Positions 43,400 through 52,125 are shown, counted from the stretch's first letter. The stretch is DNA of 64,000 nt from UBA6770 sp965660875 (GCA_965660875.1 CBFIBQ010000016.1:1-64000); one strand, 5' to 3'. Notes: a model not told the origin generated them from the sequence alone. Made by a program: numbers and translations.

Positions 43400-43801
43400 G
43401 TGAATAAAGTACTGAGTTTCTCGGCTGATTTAAAGAACCTAGATAGAGTGGAACGTTTCGTAAACTCTGTTTTAGAGTTGGAAGAGATTAATGAAAAACT
43501 GTCTGGAAATGTGCTCATTGCGGTAACAGAGAGTTTTTCGAATGCGGTGGTGCACGGCTCCCAAAACGACCCAAATAAAACCGTATTTATAGAATATTCA
43601 AACTTGGGACAAGACATTGCATTTAAGATTATCGATCAAGGCAAGGGATTTGACTATAGAGAAATTCCGGACCCAACGGCTGAAGAAAACCTTGAGAAAG
43701 AAAGCGGACGAGGGGTTTACTTAATTTCTAGTTTATCGGATGAAGTGAATTTTCACAACAACGGCTCGACAATAGAAGTAAAGTTTAGCATTGCGATTTA
43801 G
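43400..43801 (+). CDS. Anti-sigma-factor-type histidine-kinase-like ATPase (RsbW/SpoIIAB fold)
   Basis: The 133-residue product is a lone GHKL ATPase domain. The N-box is AVTESFSNAVVHGS, with Glu and Asn for Mg-ATP; the G1 box is DQGKGFD; and the G2 box is GRGVYLISSLSDEV. There is no sensor or dimerisation/His domain, so it is not a sensor kinase. Stand-alone versions act as serine kinases of anti-sigma-factor antagonists, or bind regulators directly. No sigma or antagonist gene is adjacent, so its partner is elsewhere. Translation starts at GTG 43400. It lies 13 nt after the DUF4175 gene and 3 nt before ybeY, so these are one operon. Confidence 0.85.
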   Translation: MNKVLSFSADLKNLDRVERFVNSVLELEEINEKLSGNVLIAVTESFSNAVVHGSQNDPNKTVFIEYSNLGQDIAFKIIDQGKGFDYREIPDPTAEENLEKESGRGVYLISSLSDEVNFHNNGSTIEVKFSIAI

Positions 43802-43804
43802 GAT

Positions 43805-44242
43805 ATGAATAAAATAAACTTTTTCGCGGAGGAGATCGACTTTTCTTTATCCAATGAGCCTGAAGTAATAGCGTGGATTTTAGATAGCGCAAGTATGTAT
43901 TCGTCTGAAATTCAGAATGTTAACTATGTTTTTTGTACGGACGATTATCTCTTAGAGGTAAATAAGAAGCACCTAAACCACGATTTTTATACGGACATCA
44001 TAACGTTTGATTTAACCGATATTAAGGGTAACCCAATTGAAGCGGATATATTTATTAGCATAGATCGTGTCCGAGAGAATGCAAAGAAAAATGAGGTAGA
44101 AATTGAAAACGAATTGTACCGCGTGATGATTCATGGGATTTTGCACTTGGTTGGTTTTAAGGATAAGACCAAGGAGGAAGCTATGCAAATGAGGGCACAG
44201 GAAGACAAATGCCTATCTTTGTTCCAGCTTATGCGACCTTAA
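43805..44242 (+). CDS. ybeY: Endoribonuclease YbeY
   Basis: The 145-residue product is the UPF0054 zinc enzyme that takes part in 16S rRNA 3'-end maturation and ribosome quality control. The metal site HGILHLVGFKD spans residues 110-120. His110 and His114 are in place, but the usual third ligand, His in the H(x3)H(x5)H motif, is Asp120. The FKDK variant is, as far as I recall, usual in Bacteroidota, so it need not mean loss of function. The conserved TDIITFDL strand (63-70) is present. It lies downstream of the anti-sigma ATPase and 39 nt before mnmG. Confidence 0.93.
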   Translation: MNKINFFAEEIDFSLSNEPEVIAWILDSASMYSSEIQNVNYVFCTDDYLLEVNKKHLNHDFYTDIITFDLTDIKGNPIEADIFISIDRVRENAKKNEVEIENELYRVMIHGILHLVGFKDKTKEEAMQMRAQEDKCLSLFQLMRP

Positions 44243-44253
44243 ATTGCGTATCA

Positions 44254-44269
44254 TGTTTCACGTGAAACA
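44254..44269. promoter_or_regulatory. parS centromere site 1 (ParB-binding)
   Basis: TGTTTCACGTGAAACA is a perfect 16-bp palindrome identical to the widespread bacterial parS consensus. It lies in the 39-nt gap between ybeY and mnmG. Confidence 0.93.
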
Positions 44270-44281
44270 CTCACAAATAAT

Positions 44282-46153
44282 ATGCTAGAAAAGTACGATG
44301 TAATTGTAGTAGGTGCTGGACATGCAGGTTCTGAAGCGGCTGCGGCAGCAGCTAACTTAGGATCAAAAACCTTGTTGATTACGATGGACATGGGGCGTAT
44401 AGCACAAATGTCTTGTAATCCCGCTATGGGCGGAATTGCAAAAGGTCAAATTATTAAGGAAATAGATGCATTGGGGGGTTACTCTGGAATTGTATCTGAT
44501 AAGTCGGCCATTCAGTTTCGAATGTTGAATTTATCTAAGGGACCGGCTATGTGGAGTCCTAGAACTCAAAATGACCGGCAGCTTTTTAATATAGAGTGGA
44601 GAAATCAATTAGAAAAAATTGAGCACCTAGATTTTTGGCAAGATACCGCTACACGAATTTTAACCGAGGATGATCGTGTGGTTGGTGTGGAAACAGGAAT
44701 GGGAATTAAGGTGTACGGTAAGACCGTGATTCTGACCAGCGGTACATTTTTGAATGGATTAATTCATATTGGGGAAAAGCAGTTTGGTGGTGGAAGATCG
44801 GGCGAAAAAGCATCTTATGGAATTACCGAATGTTTGAATGATTTAGGCTTTGAGTCAGGAAGAATGAAGACGGGTACTCCGCCTCGTGTTGATGGTAGAA
44901 GTCTAGACTACTCAAAAATGGTCGAGCAGCCGGGGGATGAAATAGTTGCTCCATTTTCTTATTTAAAGGGTACTACTCTCAAAAATCAAAGGAGTTGTCA
45001 TATAACGTATACCAACCCACAAGTACACGATTTATTGAGAGAAGGGTTTGATAGAAGTCCTATGTTTAATGGAAGAATCCAGTCGATTGGACCGCGTTAT
45101 TGTCCTTCCATTGAGGATAAGATTGATCGCTTTGCAGACCGTAATCGGCATCAAATTTTTGTTGAACCGGAAGGTTGGAATACTGTAGAAATTTATGTAA
45201 ACGGTTTTAGTACTTCGTTGCCAGAGGAAGTTCAAATAAAGGCACTACGTTCCATAGAGGGTTTTGAGCAAGTAAAGATGTTTCGACCTGGCTATGCTAT
45301 AGAATACGATTATTTCCCACCGACACAGTTGAAGCATACGTTGGAAACCAAACTGGTTAAAGGGTTGTTCTTTGCGGGTCAGATAAACGGAACCACAGGA
45401 TATGAAGAAGCGGCCTGCCAAGGATTAATGGCTGGGATAAATGCGGATGCAGTCGCGCAAGAAAAAGACCCTTTTATCCTATCGAGAGACGAGGCTTACA
45501 TAGGGGTTTTGATAGACGATTTAATTACCAAGGGAACAGAGGAGCCTTATCGAATGTTTACTTCTCGAGCGGAGTATCGCATCCTGTTGCGTCAAGATAA
45601 TGCCGATATTAGGCTTACACCAATTGGCCATAAGTTAGGCTTGGCAAGTGATGAGCGTATGGAGTTGTTGCATAAAAAAGAGGCTGGAACCAAATCCATA
45701 CTTAAGTACTTGGATAAGACTTCGGCAGAACCAGGTACGTTTAATGAATATTTGGCTGAAGTAGGATCTAGTGTCTTAAAACAAAAGGTGAAACTGCGAT
45801 CTGTATTGTCTCGGCCACAAGTGCATCTGCAAGAAATTGTGGAACGCGATAAGGGCTTACAAGAAATAGTAGCTCAATACAATGGATTAGGAAAAGATAT
45901 TGAAACCCAGGCGGAAATTACCGTAAAGTACGAAGGCTATATTTCAAAGGAAAAGGAAATGGCCGATAAAATGAACAAGCTGGATCAGTATAAAATTCCT
46001 GAGGATATCGATTTCTTTAAATTTTCGTCACTCTCTATGGAGGCTAGACAAAAATTGACCGAGATAAAACCGGCGAATTTGGGGCAAGCCAATCGTATTA
46101 GTGGTGTAAGTCCAGCGGATATATCGGTACTCATGGTTTATTTAAACAAGTAA
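44282..46153 (+). CDS. mnmG: tRNA uridine-5-carboxymethylaminomethyl modification enzyme MnmG (GidA)
   Basis: The product has 623 residues. The FAD-binding Rossmann start is DVIVVGAGHAGSEAAAAAA. MnmG signatures follow: MSCNPAMGGIAKGQIIKEIDALGG, SKGPAMWSPRTQNDRQLF, GTFLNGLIHIGEKQFGGGRSGEKAS, MKTGTPPRVDGRS, GPRYCPSIEDKIDRF, EYDYFPPTQLKHTLETKLVKGLFFAGQINGTTGYEEAACQGLMAGINAD and YRMFTSRAEYRILLRQDNADIRLT. The C-terminal helical tRNA-binding domain is complete. With MnmE it installs the cmnm5 modification on wobble U34 of certain tRNAs. It is flanked on both sides by parS, matching the near-origin position of gidA in many bacteria. Confidence 0.97.
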   Translation: MLEKYDVIVVGAGHAGSEAAAAAANLGSKTLLITMDMGRIAQMSCNPAMGGIAKGQIIKEIDALGGYSGIVSDKSAIQFRMLNLSKGPAMWSPRTQNDRQLFNIEWRNQLEKIEHLDFWQDTATRILTEDDRVVGVETGMGIKVYGKTVILTSGTFLNGLIHIGEKQFGGGRSGEKASYGITECLNDLGFESGRMKTGTPPRVDGRSLDYSKMVEQPGDEIVAPFSYLKGTTLKNQRSCHITYTNPQVHDLLREGFDRSPMFNGRIQSIGPRYCPSIEDKIDRFADRNRHQIFVEPEGWNTVEIYVNGFSTSLPEEVQIKALRSIEGFEQVKMFRPGYAIEYDYFPPTQLKHTLETKLVKGLFFAGQINGTTGYEEAACQGLMAGINADAVAQEKDPFILSRDEAYIGVLIDDLITKGTEEPYRMFTSRAEYRILLRQDNADIRLTPIGHKLGLASDERMELLHKKEAGTKSILKYLDKTSAEPGTFNEYLAEVGSSVLKQKVKLRSVLSRPQVHLQEIVERDKGLQEIVAQYNGLGKDIETQAEITVKYEGYISKEKEMADKMNKLDQYKIPEDIDFFKFSSLSMEARQKLTEIKPANLGQANRISGVSPADISVLMVYLNK

Positions 46154-46180
46154 GCCATTTTACTTGAAACTGTGAGGCTT

Positions 46181-46196
46181 TGTTTCACGTGAAACA
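46181..46196. promoter_or_regulatory. parS centromere site 2 (ParB-binding)
   Basis: A second perfect TGTTTCACGTGAAACA lies 28 bp after the mnmG stop, 1927 bp from site 1. No parA or parB gene is present in the window. Confidence 0.93.
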
Positions 46197-46275
46197 ATAT
46201 TAACTTGTTGTAAGTGAGTTGTTTGCGTGATTTTAGGCAGCTTGTTTATATAGAGTAGTGGCACCTTTTTTATTT

Positions 46276-46283
46276 TACATTTG
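46276..46283 (+). promoter_or_regulatory. Bacteroidota -7 promoter element (TACATTTG)
   Basis: TACATTTG fits TAnnTTTG and lies upstream of the short frame at 46356-46514. No TTG at a suitable -33 spacing is visible. Confidence 0.4.
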
Positions 46284-46355
46284 GTCAAACGGCGTCATTA
46301 ACAGTTGTATATGAGTAGACTCAAGCACAACGTACATGAACCTAAAAACTCAACT

Positions 46356-46514
46356 ATGAAACACCTTGTACTCATTTTTGCATTGTTGATGTCCTTAGGA
46401 GGTATGTCGCAAAGTTTTGAATATGCAGATACTACTGATGAAAAAGTCATGTTAATTATTACCCAAGATGGGGCTGCTATCACCCATACCATTACTCCGT
46501 TTTGCATGGTTTAG
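46356..46514 (+). CDS. Very short putative secreted peptide, possibly a gene remnant
   Basis: Fifty-two residues can be read from the ATG at 46356. It begins with a good signal peptide, MKHLVLIFALLMSLGGMSQS, followed by only ~30 mature residues (FEYADTTDEKVMLIITQDG and onward). In-frame starts at 46305 and 46311 give an extra N-terminal segment that looks less natural. The mature part stops abruptly against the convergent hydrolase gene, with a 4-nt overlap. A truncated gene, cut when the neighbouring region was rearranged, is as likely as a real peptide. A -7-like element lies upstream. Confidence 0.35.
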   Translation: MKHLVLIFALLMSLGGMSQSFEYADTTDEKVMLIITQDGAAITHTITPFCMV

Positions 46515-47719
46515 GAAGTTTTAAACCACCGAGTTTTTCGATAGCTATTCGTCTTTGCAGCCGCCTCACGGCTTTTCACCAGCCAATGGTTTTTATCTTT
46601 TACTTTACTGCGATATCCCATCAGGTGCAAAAACGGCTTCGCCATAAATCGCGCAGTCAGTAAGTTGATTTGTAAGGTGGACAGCTCTTTATTCACCCAT
46701 TGGATACCGGGTAGTAGAGGCAATAATTTGTCGATGTGCATTTTTCTAAAAACGGCCGACAACCACAAAAAGAAGGAGGGTATTTCTCGAATCAAGAAAA
46801 AACCATCCGATCCTTTTGCTTGGTATAAGGGCATGAAAACGGTGGTGTTGCTGTCGGCAGTAAGGGTAATCGAATTGGAATGCGCCAGTTTTTCGCCTTT
46901 AGTAATGGGCTGAAAATTATTGAACCCAGGCAGCATTTCAAATGCTTCGCCTACTGCTACTTTGTGTCGGTAATAAATTTCAAATACACTGTAGTTGCGC
47001 ACTTGCAGTGTTCTGTAGTGTTTATCATAATCCATGTGTTCGGGGGAAAGTACCTCTGCAAACGCCAGTGATAAATACACAAACGCCCGATGGTTTTCTA
47101 TGGAAGCAGGGCTGTCGTGTTGGCCTCCTTCAAATCCAAAAGAAACGTAACCCAACTCGTTGATATAACTCAACAAAGGGCCGTTCAAATACTCTTCAAT
47201 GCCCAAAATGGAGTGCACCGGATACTGCTTCGTAAAATTTCGATTGAGCAAACTGTCGTTTACCGTCATAAATGGCTGTGTTTTGCTCGATGTAGTATGT
47301 AGGTCAAAAAAGTAGAAAGGACCTTTATTTGAGCTTAAAATCGACTGAATTACGGAGAATAACTCCGCTTGTTGTTTTTCATCTTCATTTGTAGGGTTGA
47401 AGTTGCCGTTTTCAAGTTCCGAAGTGCGTTTTTCGTCCCACAATCGGTTCAGGTCTTGTTTGTGAAAGCGCTCGCCTCGTTGCAGTGCCCAAAGATTACC
47501 CGATAGGCCGATCACCTTTCCTTTAAGTTGCGATTTAAGATCTGGAAGCCGCTGCAATTCTTCAAATACTTGGTGCAATGCAAAAACGCCAGAAGGTTCG
47601 TTACCGTGCACACCAGCGATAAAAACCACACAGGGTCCGTCTTGTACTCCTTCTATTTCGCCAATAATTCGGCTAACGTCTATTTCAGTATCAAGCGCTT
47701 TGCTGTGTACCTTAATCAT
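46511..47719 (-). CDS. Succinylglutamate desuccinylase/aspartoacylase-family metallohydrolase
   Basis: The 402-residue product belongs to the AstE/AspA branch of the M14-like zinc hydrolases. Zinc ligands are visible in AGVHGNEPSG (His and Glu, residues ~36-45) and in YFFDLHTTSS, the third His. DLNRLW is the conserved substrate-site DxNR. The C-terminal half is an extra domain of beta and helical segments. These enzymes hydrolyse N-acyl amino acids or related amides; the substrate here is unknown. It starts inside the end of the GCS2-CBS gene (8-nt overlap), so the two are translationally coupled. That suggests the amide formed by one may be handled by the other. Confidence 0.85.
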   Translation of the reverse strand: MIKVHSKALDTEIDVSRIIGEIEGVQDGPCVVFIAGVHGNEPSGVFALHQVFEELQRLPDLKSQLKGKVIGLSGNLWALQRGERFHKQDLNRLWDEKRTSELENGNFNPTNEDEKQQAELFSVIQSILSSNKGPFYFFDLHTTSSKTQPFMTVNDSLLNRNFTKQYPVHSILGIEEYLNGPLLSYINELGYVSFGFEGGQHDSPASIENHRAFVYLSLAFAEVLSPEHMDYDKHYRTLQVRNYSVFEIYYRHKVAVGEAFEMLPGFNNFQPITKGEKLAHSNSITLTADSNTTVFMPLYQAKGSDGFFLIREIPSFFLWLSAVFRKMHIDKLLPLLPGIQWVNKELSTLQINLLTARFMAKPFLHLMGYRSKVKDKNHWLVKSREAAAKTNSYRKTRWFKTS

Positions 47720-49580
47720 GGTCGAAGTGTTTGATGTCTGCTATGGTTACAATGCCTACCAAATCGCCTTTTTGCAATACAGGTAAACAACCAATCTCGT
47801 GGGTTTTCATAAGTGCAATAGCTTCTTTTATCGACATAGAAGGAATTGCAGTGTGTAATTGACGCACCATAATATCCGAAACGCGATTTTCGTGATGGTA
47901 GTTGTCGTTTTTTGCTTTATAACGCCTAACATGAGTGGCGGTTAGTAGGCCCACCAACGCTTCATTCTGATCCACTATGGGTAAATGGTGAAAACCCTTC
48001 CAATCCATAATATTTAACGTAAGCTCGGACGTATCCTCAGAGTAGGCGGTGTAGAGTTGGGTGGTCATTATTTGCCCTACATGATTGGGTTGGTAATCCA
48101 CAGTAGGTGATGTGGAGTTTACTGTCCACTGATGCACAGGTACATTTTCGCGTTGTTTTTCCCAAATCGTTCGAGTGAGCGCAACCAAAGCGTCATCGTG
48201 TTTCTGTGTGCTTTTTAATGCTCTAAACTGCTTTATGGTCCATTGAGCTCCGGTTTGTTCTTTTGTGCGCTGTTCAATCACACCTAAAAGGCGCTGGATA
48301 TCCTTTGAGTCAATCTGCATTTTTTCAAGACCACGCCTTGCTATGGGTAACAACTTTTCCAGAACCAAATCGTTCACCGAATACACTTGACCAAACCAAG
48401 TCATTATAGCCTCCGAGCCGTAGCGTGCGGCTTTTATAAAGTTGGACTTTACATCTCTAAAGTCCATAAGCTCGTGTACCTTATCGCCTTCTGCGGGACG
48501 TCCTTTCATTAATCCGACCCAAAATGCCAAGTTAGCCATTTCGTCCAGGGGTGTTGGTCCTGCTGGTATGTAGCGATTTTCGATTCGAATGTGTGCTTTT
48601 CCATTACCAACTCCGTAGCACGGTCGGTTCCAATGGTAAATGGTACCGTTGTACAAGTTCACTGCCTTTAGCGCGGGAGTGCGACCTGCAGCTATTTCGT
48701 CCAAGGAGTTCTCTGATATATCCTGAGACAGAATGATCTTGTGCCGTGCAATTTCATTTTTAAATAAATCTACAATGCTTCCCGTTACCCACCGGTCGCC
48801 AAAAGCTACGCGAGAGGGCTGGTCTTTTAAGGCTTTAGTAACACCACGAGTGTCGATACTTTGCTGAAATAATGCAATTCTAGTTTCTGCCCAAAGCTCT
48901 CTACCCAGTAATATTGGAGAGTTGGCACAAACACCCAAAACAGGGCCAGAAATGGCTTGTGCCCAGTTGAAACTTTTGGTAAAGTCTTCGGGGTCAATTT
49001 GCAAGTGCATTTGAAAACTGGTATTACAGGCCTCAAACATCACCGAATCGTGTTTTAGTGACAATTCATCTACTCCAAACAAGTTCAATCGAAAATCCGA
49101 ACCGCGCAGTTCCGTGAGCATTTTATTTAGGGCCATATAGCGAGGCATGGGCGTCATATAATTGAGCCGCATTTCTTTGGTCGTAATCGTAGGTATAATA
49201 CCCGACAGAATGACTTTAGATTTTTCGCTCTCAGCGGCAGTATGGGCTTTATTAAAAAGAGTATGTAATTGTCGCTCCATTTTGGTGAAGGCATCCCCCT
49301 TTAATTCTTGCGGATCTAGATTAATTTCAAGGTTGTATTTCGCCAATTCCGTAGTGAAATGCTCGTCTGAAATTTTATCCAAAACGTGGAGCGCATTATC
49401 TGTTGGCCGCCAATTTTTATCTACCAAACAAAACTCTTGTTCGGCGCCTATACGCGTTATTCCCGACTCAATTTGACCTTTTTCAAGCATAATTTCTAAT
49501 GCTTTTAAGTCATCCAATAAACAGCGTGTAAAAGATAATCGACTAGCATCAGATACTTGCCGAGTATTCAAATCTCCCAT
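47712..49580 (-). CDS. GCS2-type glutamate-cysteine ligase-like enzyme fused to two CBS domains
   Basis: The product has 622 residues. Residues ~40-440 form a carboxylate-amine ligase domain of the GCS2 type: IGAEQEFCLVD, the ATP/Mg Glu motif; LAKYNLEINLDPQEL; MFEACNTSFQMHLQIDPEDF; GPVLGVCANSPILLGRELWAETRIALFQQS; and CYGVGNGKAHIRIENRYIPAGPTPLDEMAN. Residues ~485-622 are a pair of CBS domains (HLPIVDQNEALVGLLTATHV and CLPVLQKGDLVGIVTIADI), which usually bind adenine nucleotides and regulate the enzyme. GCS2 proteins join a glutamate-type carboxylate to an amine using ATP; true gamma-glutamylcysteine formation is not shown. Its C-terminus overlaps the metallohydrolase gene by 8 nt. Confidence 0.85.
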   Translation of the reverse strand: MGDLNTRQVSDASRLSFTRCLLDDLKALEIMLEKGQIESGITRIGAEQEFCLVDKNWRPTDNALHVLDKISDEHFTTELAKYNLEINLDPQELKGDAFTKMERQLHTLFNKAHTAAESEKSKVILSGIIPTITTKEMRLNYMTPMPRYMALNKMLTELRGSDFRLNLFGVDELSLKHDSVMFEACNTSFQMHLQIDPEDFTKSFNWAQAISGPVLGVCANSPILLGRELWAETRIALFQQSIDTRGVTKALKDQPSRVAFGDRWVTGSIVDLFKNEIARHKIILSQDISENSLDEIAAGRTPALKAVNLYNGTIYHWNRPCYGVGNGKAHIRIENRYIPAGPTPLDEMANLAFWVGLMKGRPAEGDKVHELMDFRDVKSNFIKAARYGSEAIMTWFGQVYSVNDLVLEKLLPIARRGLEKMQIDSKDIQRLLGVIEQRTKEQTGAQWTIKQFRALKSTQKHDDALVALTRTIWEKQRENVPVHQWTVNSTSPTVDYQPNHVGQIMTTQLYTAYSEDTSELTLNIMDWKGFHHLPIVDQNEALVGLLTATHVRRYKAKNDNYHHENRVSDIMVRQLHTAIPSMSIKEAIALMKTHEIGCLPVLQKGDLVGIVTIADIKHFDHD

Positions 49581-49717
49581 AGTTAATTTCTTTAATCCAA
49601 AGTTAAAATAGGAGATTCGGTTTAAAGCTGATATGGGTCAGACATGTTAATGAGAGAACAAAGGTTTACACTTTTACAGTAGAAGATTAAAATCACCATC
49701 AAATGTTTATTCTATAG

Positions 49718-50668
49718 ATGCCTTCCGTATTTTCGTACGTTGGATTGAAGAATTTGGAAGAAATAAACAGGATTAAACTCTCAAAATCTGTTCGGTTAGC
49801 AATAAGGCAACTGGTCTATTACAATATTTTTAATTATCCCTTAAACCGGCAAGAACTTTTTTTAGAAGAACAGCCTCTAAATGAAATTTTCGCCCTTGTG
49901 CGAGAGGGTGTTTTACACCAACAAAAGGATCTTTTTTCTATTTCCTCAAACAAACGGAACTTTCAAAATAGAATTGAAGGTAACCAACTATGCACTGCAC
50001 AAACGCCCAAAGCGAACAAACGCGCAATGCTCATTTATCAATTTCCTTTTGTTAGAGGGGTTTATATCTCTGGCAGTATGTCAAAAGGGTTTATGACCCC
50101 AGGCGGAGATGTAGATTATTTTATAATAACTAAACCCGGAAAGTTGTGGCTAACGCGTACAATTCTAATCTTTTTTAAAAAGGTGTTTTTAGGTAATAGT
50201 CGCAAGTTCTTTTGCTTGAACTATTTTGTCGATACTGATCATTTAGAGATTGAAGAGAAAAACATTTTTACCGCCACAGAACTAGTTACACTAATACCTG
50301 TATGTGTAGATCAAACCGATGCAAATTTCAAAAAAGCTAATAACTGGGTGTTCGATTATTACCCAAATGCAAACTTTAAAAAAGCGGCTTTACAGCCCAC
50401 AAAAAGCGGTTTTTTGAAACGATTTTTAGAGTTTGTTTTGAATAATAAAATCGCCGACAAACTAGATGAGTTTTTTATGACGATCACCCTAAAAGTGTGG
50501 GAGCGTAAATTTGAAAATTACCAACCCGATGATTTTTCGTTAGCATTAAAAACAAGGAAATACGTATCGAAGCACCACCCACAAAATTTTCAGAAAAAGG
50601 TGTTAACTCAATACCAAGCCGACATTCAAAAATTTGAACAAGAAACGGGGGTTGATCTAAGTATCTAA
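49718..50668 (+). CDS. Nucleotidyltransferase-fold protein heading the glycan/radical SAM operon
   Basis: The 316-residue product contains the nucleotidyltransferase (pol-beta-like) motif GSMSKGFMTPGGDVDYFII. The GS pair is at residues 119-120 and the metal-binding aspartates D131 and D133 follow at the usual distance. The N-terminal ~100 residues (helical, with NIFNYPLNRQELFLEEQPL) may be a helical wHTH-like adaptor and the C-terminal half is helical. The superfamily includes aminoglycoside/lincosamide nucleotidyltransferases, MNT-type antitoxins and nucleotidylyl enzymes, so the substrate cannot be read. It is first in a chain of overlapping genes, coupled to the next by TAATG. A role in activating or marking a sugar or lipid precursor is possible. 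Confidence 0.72.
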   Translation: MPSVFSYVGLKNLEEINRIKLSKSVRLAIRQLVYYNIFNYPLNRQELFLEEQPLNEIFALVREGVLHQQKDLFSISSNKRNFQNRIEGNQLCTAQTPKANKRAMLIYQFPFVRGVYISGSMSKGFMTPGGDVDYFIITKPGKLWLTRTILIFFKKVFLGNSRKFFCLNYFVDTDHLEIEEKNIFTATELVTLIPVCVDQTDANFKKANNWVFDYYPNANFKKAALQPTKSGFLKRFLEFVLNNKIADKLDEFFMTITLKVWERKFENYQPDDFSLALKTRKYVSKHHPQNFQKKVLTQYQADIQKFEQETGVDLSI

Positions 50669-52125
50669 TGAAGGTCCTATTTTCACATTCATACTATTAT
50701 CCGCTTGACAAAAAACAATGGTCAAAAAAGCAGCCCTACCCTCCATTAGGTACTATTCAAGCCGCTGCATATTTGCGAGAAAATGGTTATGAAGTGGAAT
50801 TATTCGACACCAATCTCATCGATAATCCACTGGCAATCAAAGACGCAATAAAACGGTTTGAGCCTGATGTTTTGGCACTTTACGACGATGGTTTTAACTA
50901 CCTTACCAAAATGTGTTTAACCAACATGCGCGAAGCTGCATTTGAAATGATAGCAATAGCAAAGCAATTTGACCTTCCAGTATTTGTTTCAAGTTCCGAT
51001 AGCACAGATCAATACGAATTGTACCTTAACAACAATGCGGATGTTATCATGCTAGGCGAAGCAGAAGAGACACTGCTGGAACTTGTTAATTCTTTTGAAA
51101 ACCAGTCAGAATACCAAAGCGTTACAGGAATAGCGACTCGGGTTGATACCAAAACCGTAAAAACACCAAAGAGACCTGTTTTAAAAGATTTAAGCAGCCT
51201 GCCTCTGCCCGCTTGGGACTTAGTTGAAGTAGAAACCTATAAGGCTATTTGGCTGGAAGGAAATGGCTATTTCTCGCTGAATATTGCAACTACCAGAGGT
51301 TGTCCGTTCAAGTGTAATTGGTGTGCAAAACCAATATATGGCAACCGATACAACTCTAGAAGTCCTAAGCATGTGGTTAGTGAAATTGAATTACTCATCA
51401 ACAAATACGGGCCTACCCATTTCTGGATGTGTGATGATATTTTTGGCTTAAAACCAGGCTGGGTGCAAGATTTCGACCATCTAATAAAATCCAAAAACCT
51501 CAATTTTAAATATACCATTCAGTCTAGAGTTGACCTACTATTAAAGGAAGACACGATAGATGCTTTGGCGAGTTCCGGTGCATACGAAATTTGGGTAGGT
51601 GCAGAAAGCGGCTCTCAAAAAGTACTCGATGCCATGGATAAAGGCACTCAGGTAGAACAAATTTTTGAAGCTACTGGAATTCTAAAATCCAAAGGCATCC
51701 GTATTGCGTTTTTTTTACAATTTGGCTACCCCGAAGAAACTCAAGATGACATCCAGGAAACGATTGATATGGTATTGGAGTTAATGCCGGATAATATTGG
51801 GGTTTCAGTATCCTATCCACTTCCGGGTACGCCATTTTATGAGCGCGTAAAAAACGAACTCGGCACTAAGGCAAATTGGACAGAAAGCGATGATTTGGAC
51901 CTTATGTTTGCGAACAAATACCCTAAGTTGTATTACCGTAAATTGCAACGATATATACATAGATTGCTGCGAAAAAAACAAGGGTTTGAGTCGATGTCTT
52001 TATTATTCTCGAACCCTAGTAAGGCGTTTAAAAACGTACGCTCAATTGTGCTGCTTCCATTCTACATAGCTACCACGTATCTAGACAAAAGAATTTTACG
52101 AAAATTAGAAGCTAGCAAGTTGTGA
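50668..52125 (+). CDS. B12-binding radical SAM enzyme (pair A, copy 1)
   Basis: The product has 485 residues. The N-terminal ~150 residues form a B12-binding Rossmann-like domain, with PPLGTIQAAAYLRENGYEVELFDTNL and DVIMLGEAEETLLELV. The radical SAM domain begins at TTRGCPFKCNWC, with the 4Fe-4S ligands Cys212, Cys216 and Cys219. The later WVGAESGSQKVLDAMDKGTQV and FFLQFGYPEETQDDIQETIDM follow the BchE/HpnJ-like pattern. Such enzymes use cobalamin and SAM for C-methylation or other radical rearrangements. The N-terminus and C-terminus (KYPKLYYRKLQRYIHR) closely resemble those of the gene at 52910-54283, so the two are paralogues. The substrate is unknown; the location suggests a lipid or sugar intermediate. 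Confidence 0.88.
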   Translation: MKVLFSHSYYYPLDKKQWSKKQPYPPLGTIQAAAYLRENGYEVELFDTNLIDNPLAIKDAIKRFEPDVLALYDDGFNYLTKMCLTNMREAAFEMIAIAKQFDLPVFVSSSDSTDQYELYLNNNADVIMLGEAEETLLELVNSFENQSEYQSVTGIATRVDTKTVKTPKRPVLKDLSSLPLPAWDLVEVETYKAIWLEGNGYFSLNIATTRGCPFKCNWCAKPIYGNRYNSRSPKHVVSEIELLINKYGPTHFWMCDDIFGLKPGWVQDFDHLIKSKNLNFKYTIQSRVDLLLKEDTIDALASSGAYEIWVGAESGSQKVLDAMDKGTQVEQIFEATGILKSKGIRIAFFLQFGYPEETQDDIQETIDMVLELMPDNIGVSVSYPLPGTPFYERVKNELGTKANWTESDDLDLMFANKYPKLYYRKLQRYIHRLLRKKQGFESMSLLFSNPSKAFKNVRSIVLLPFYIATTYLDKRILRKLEASKL

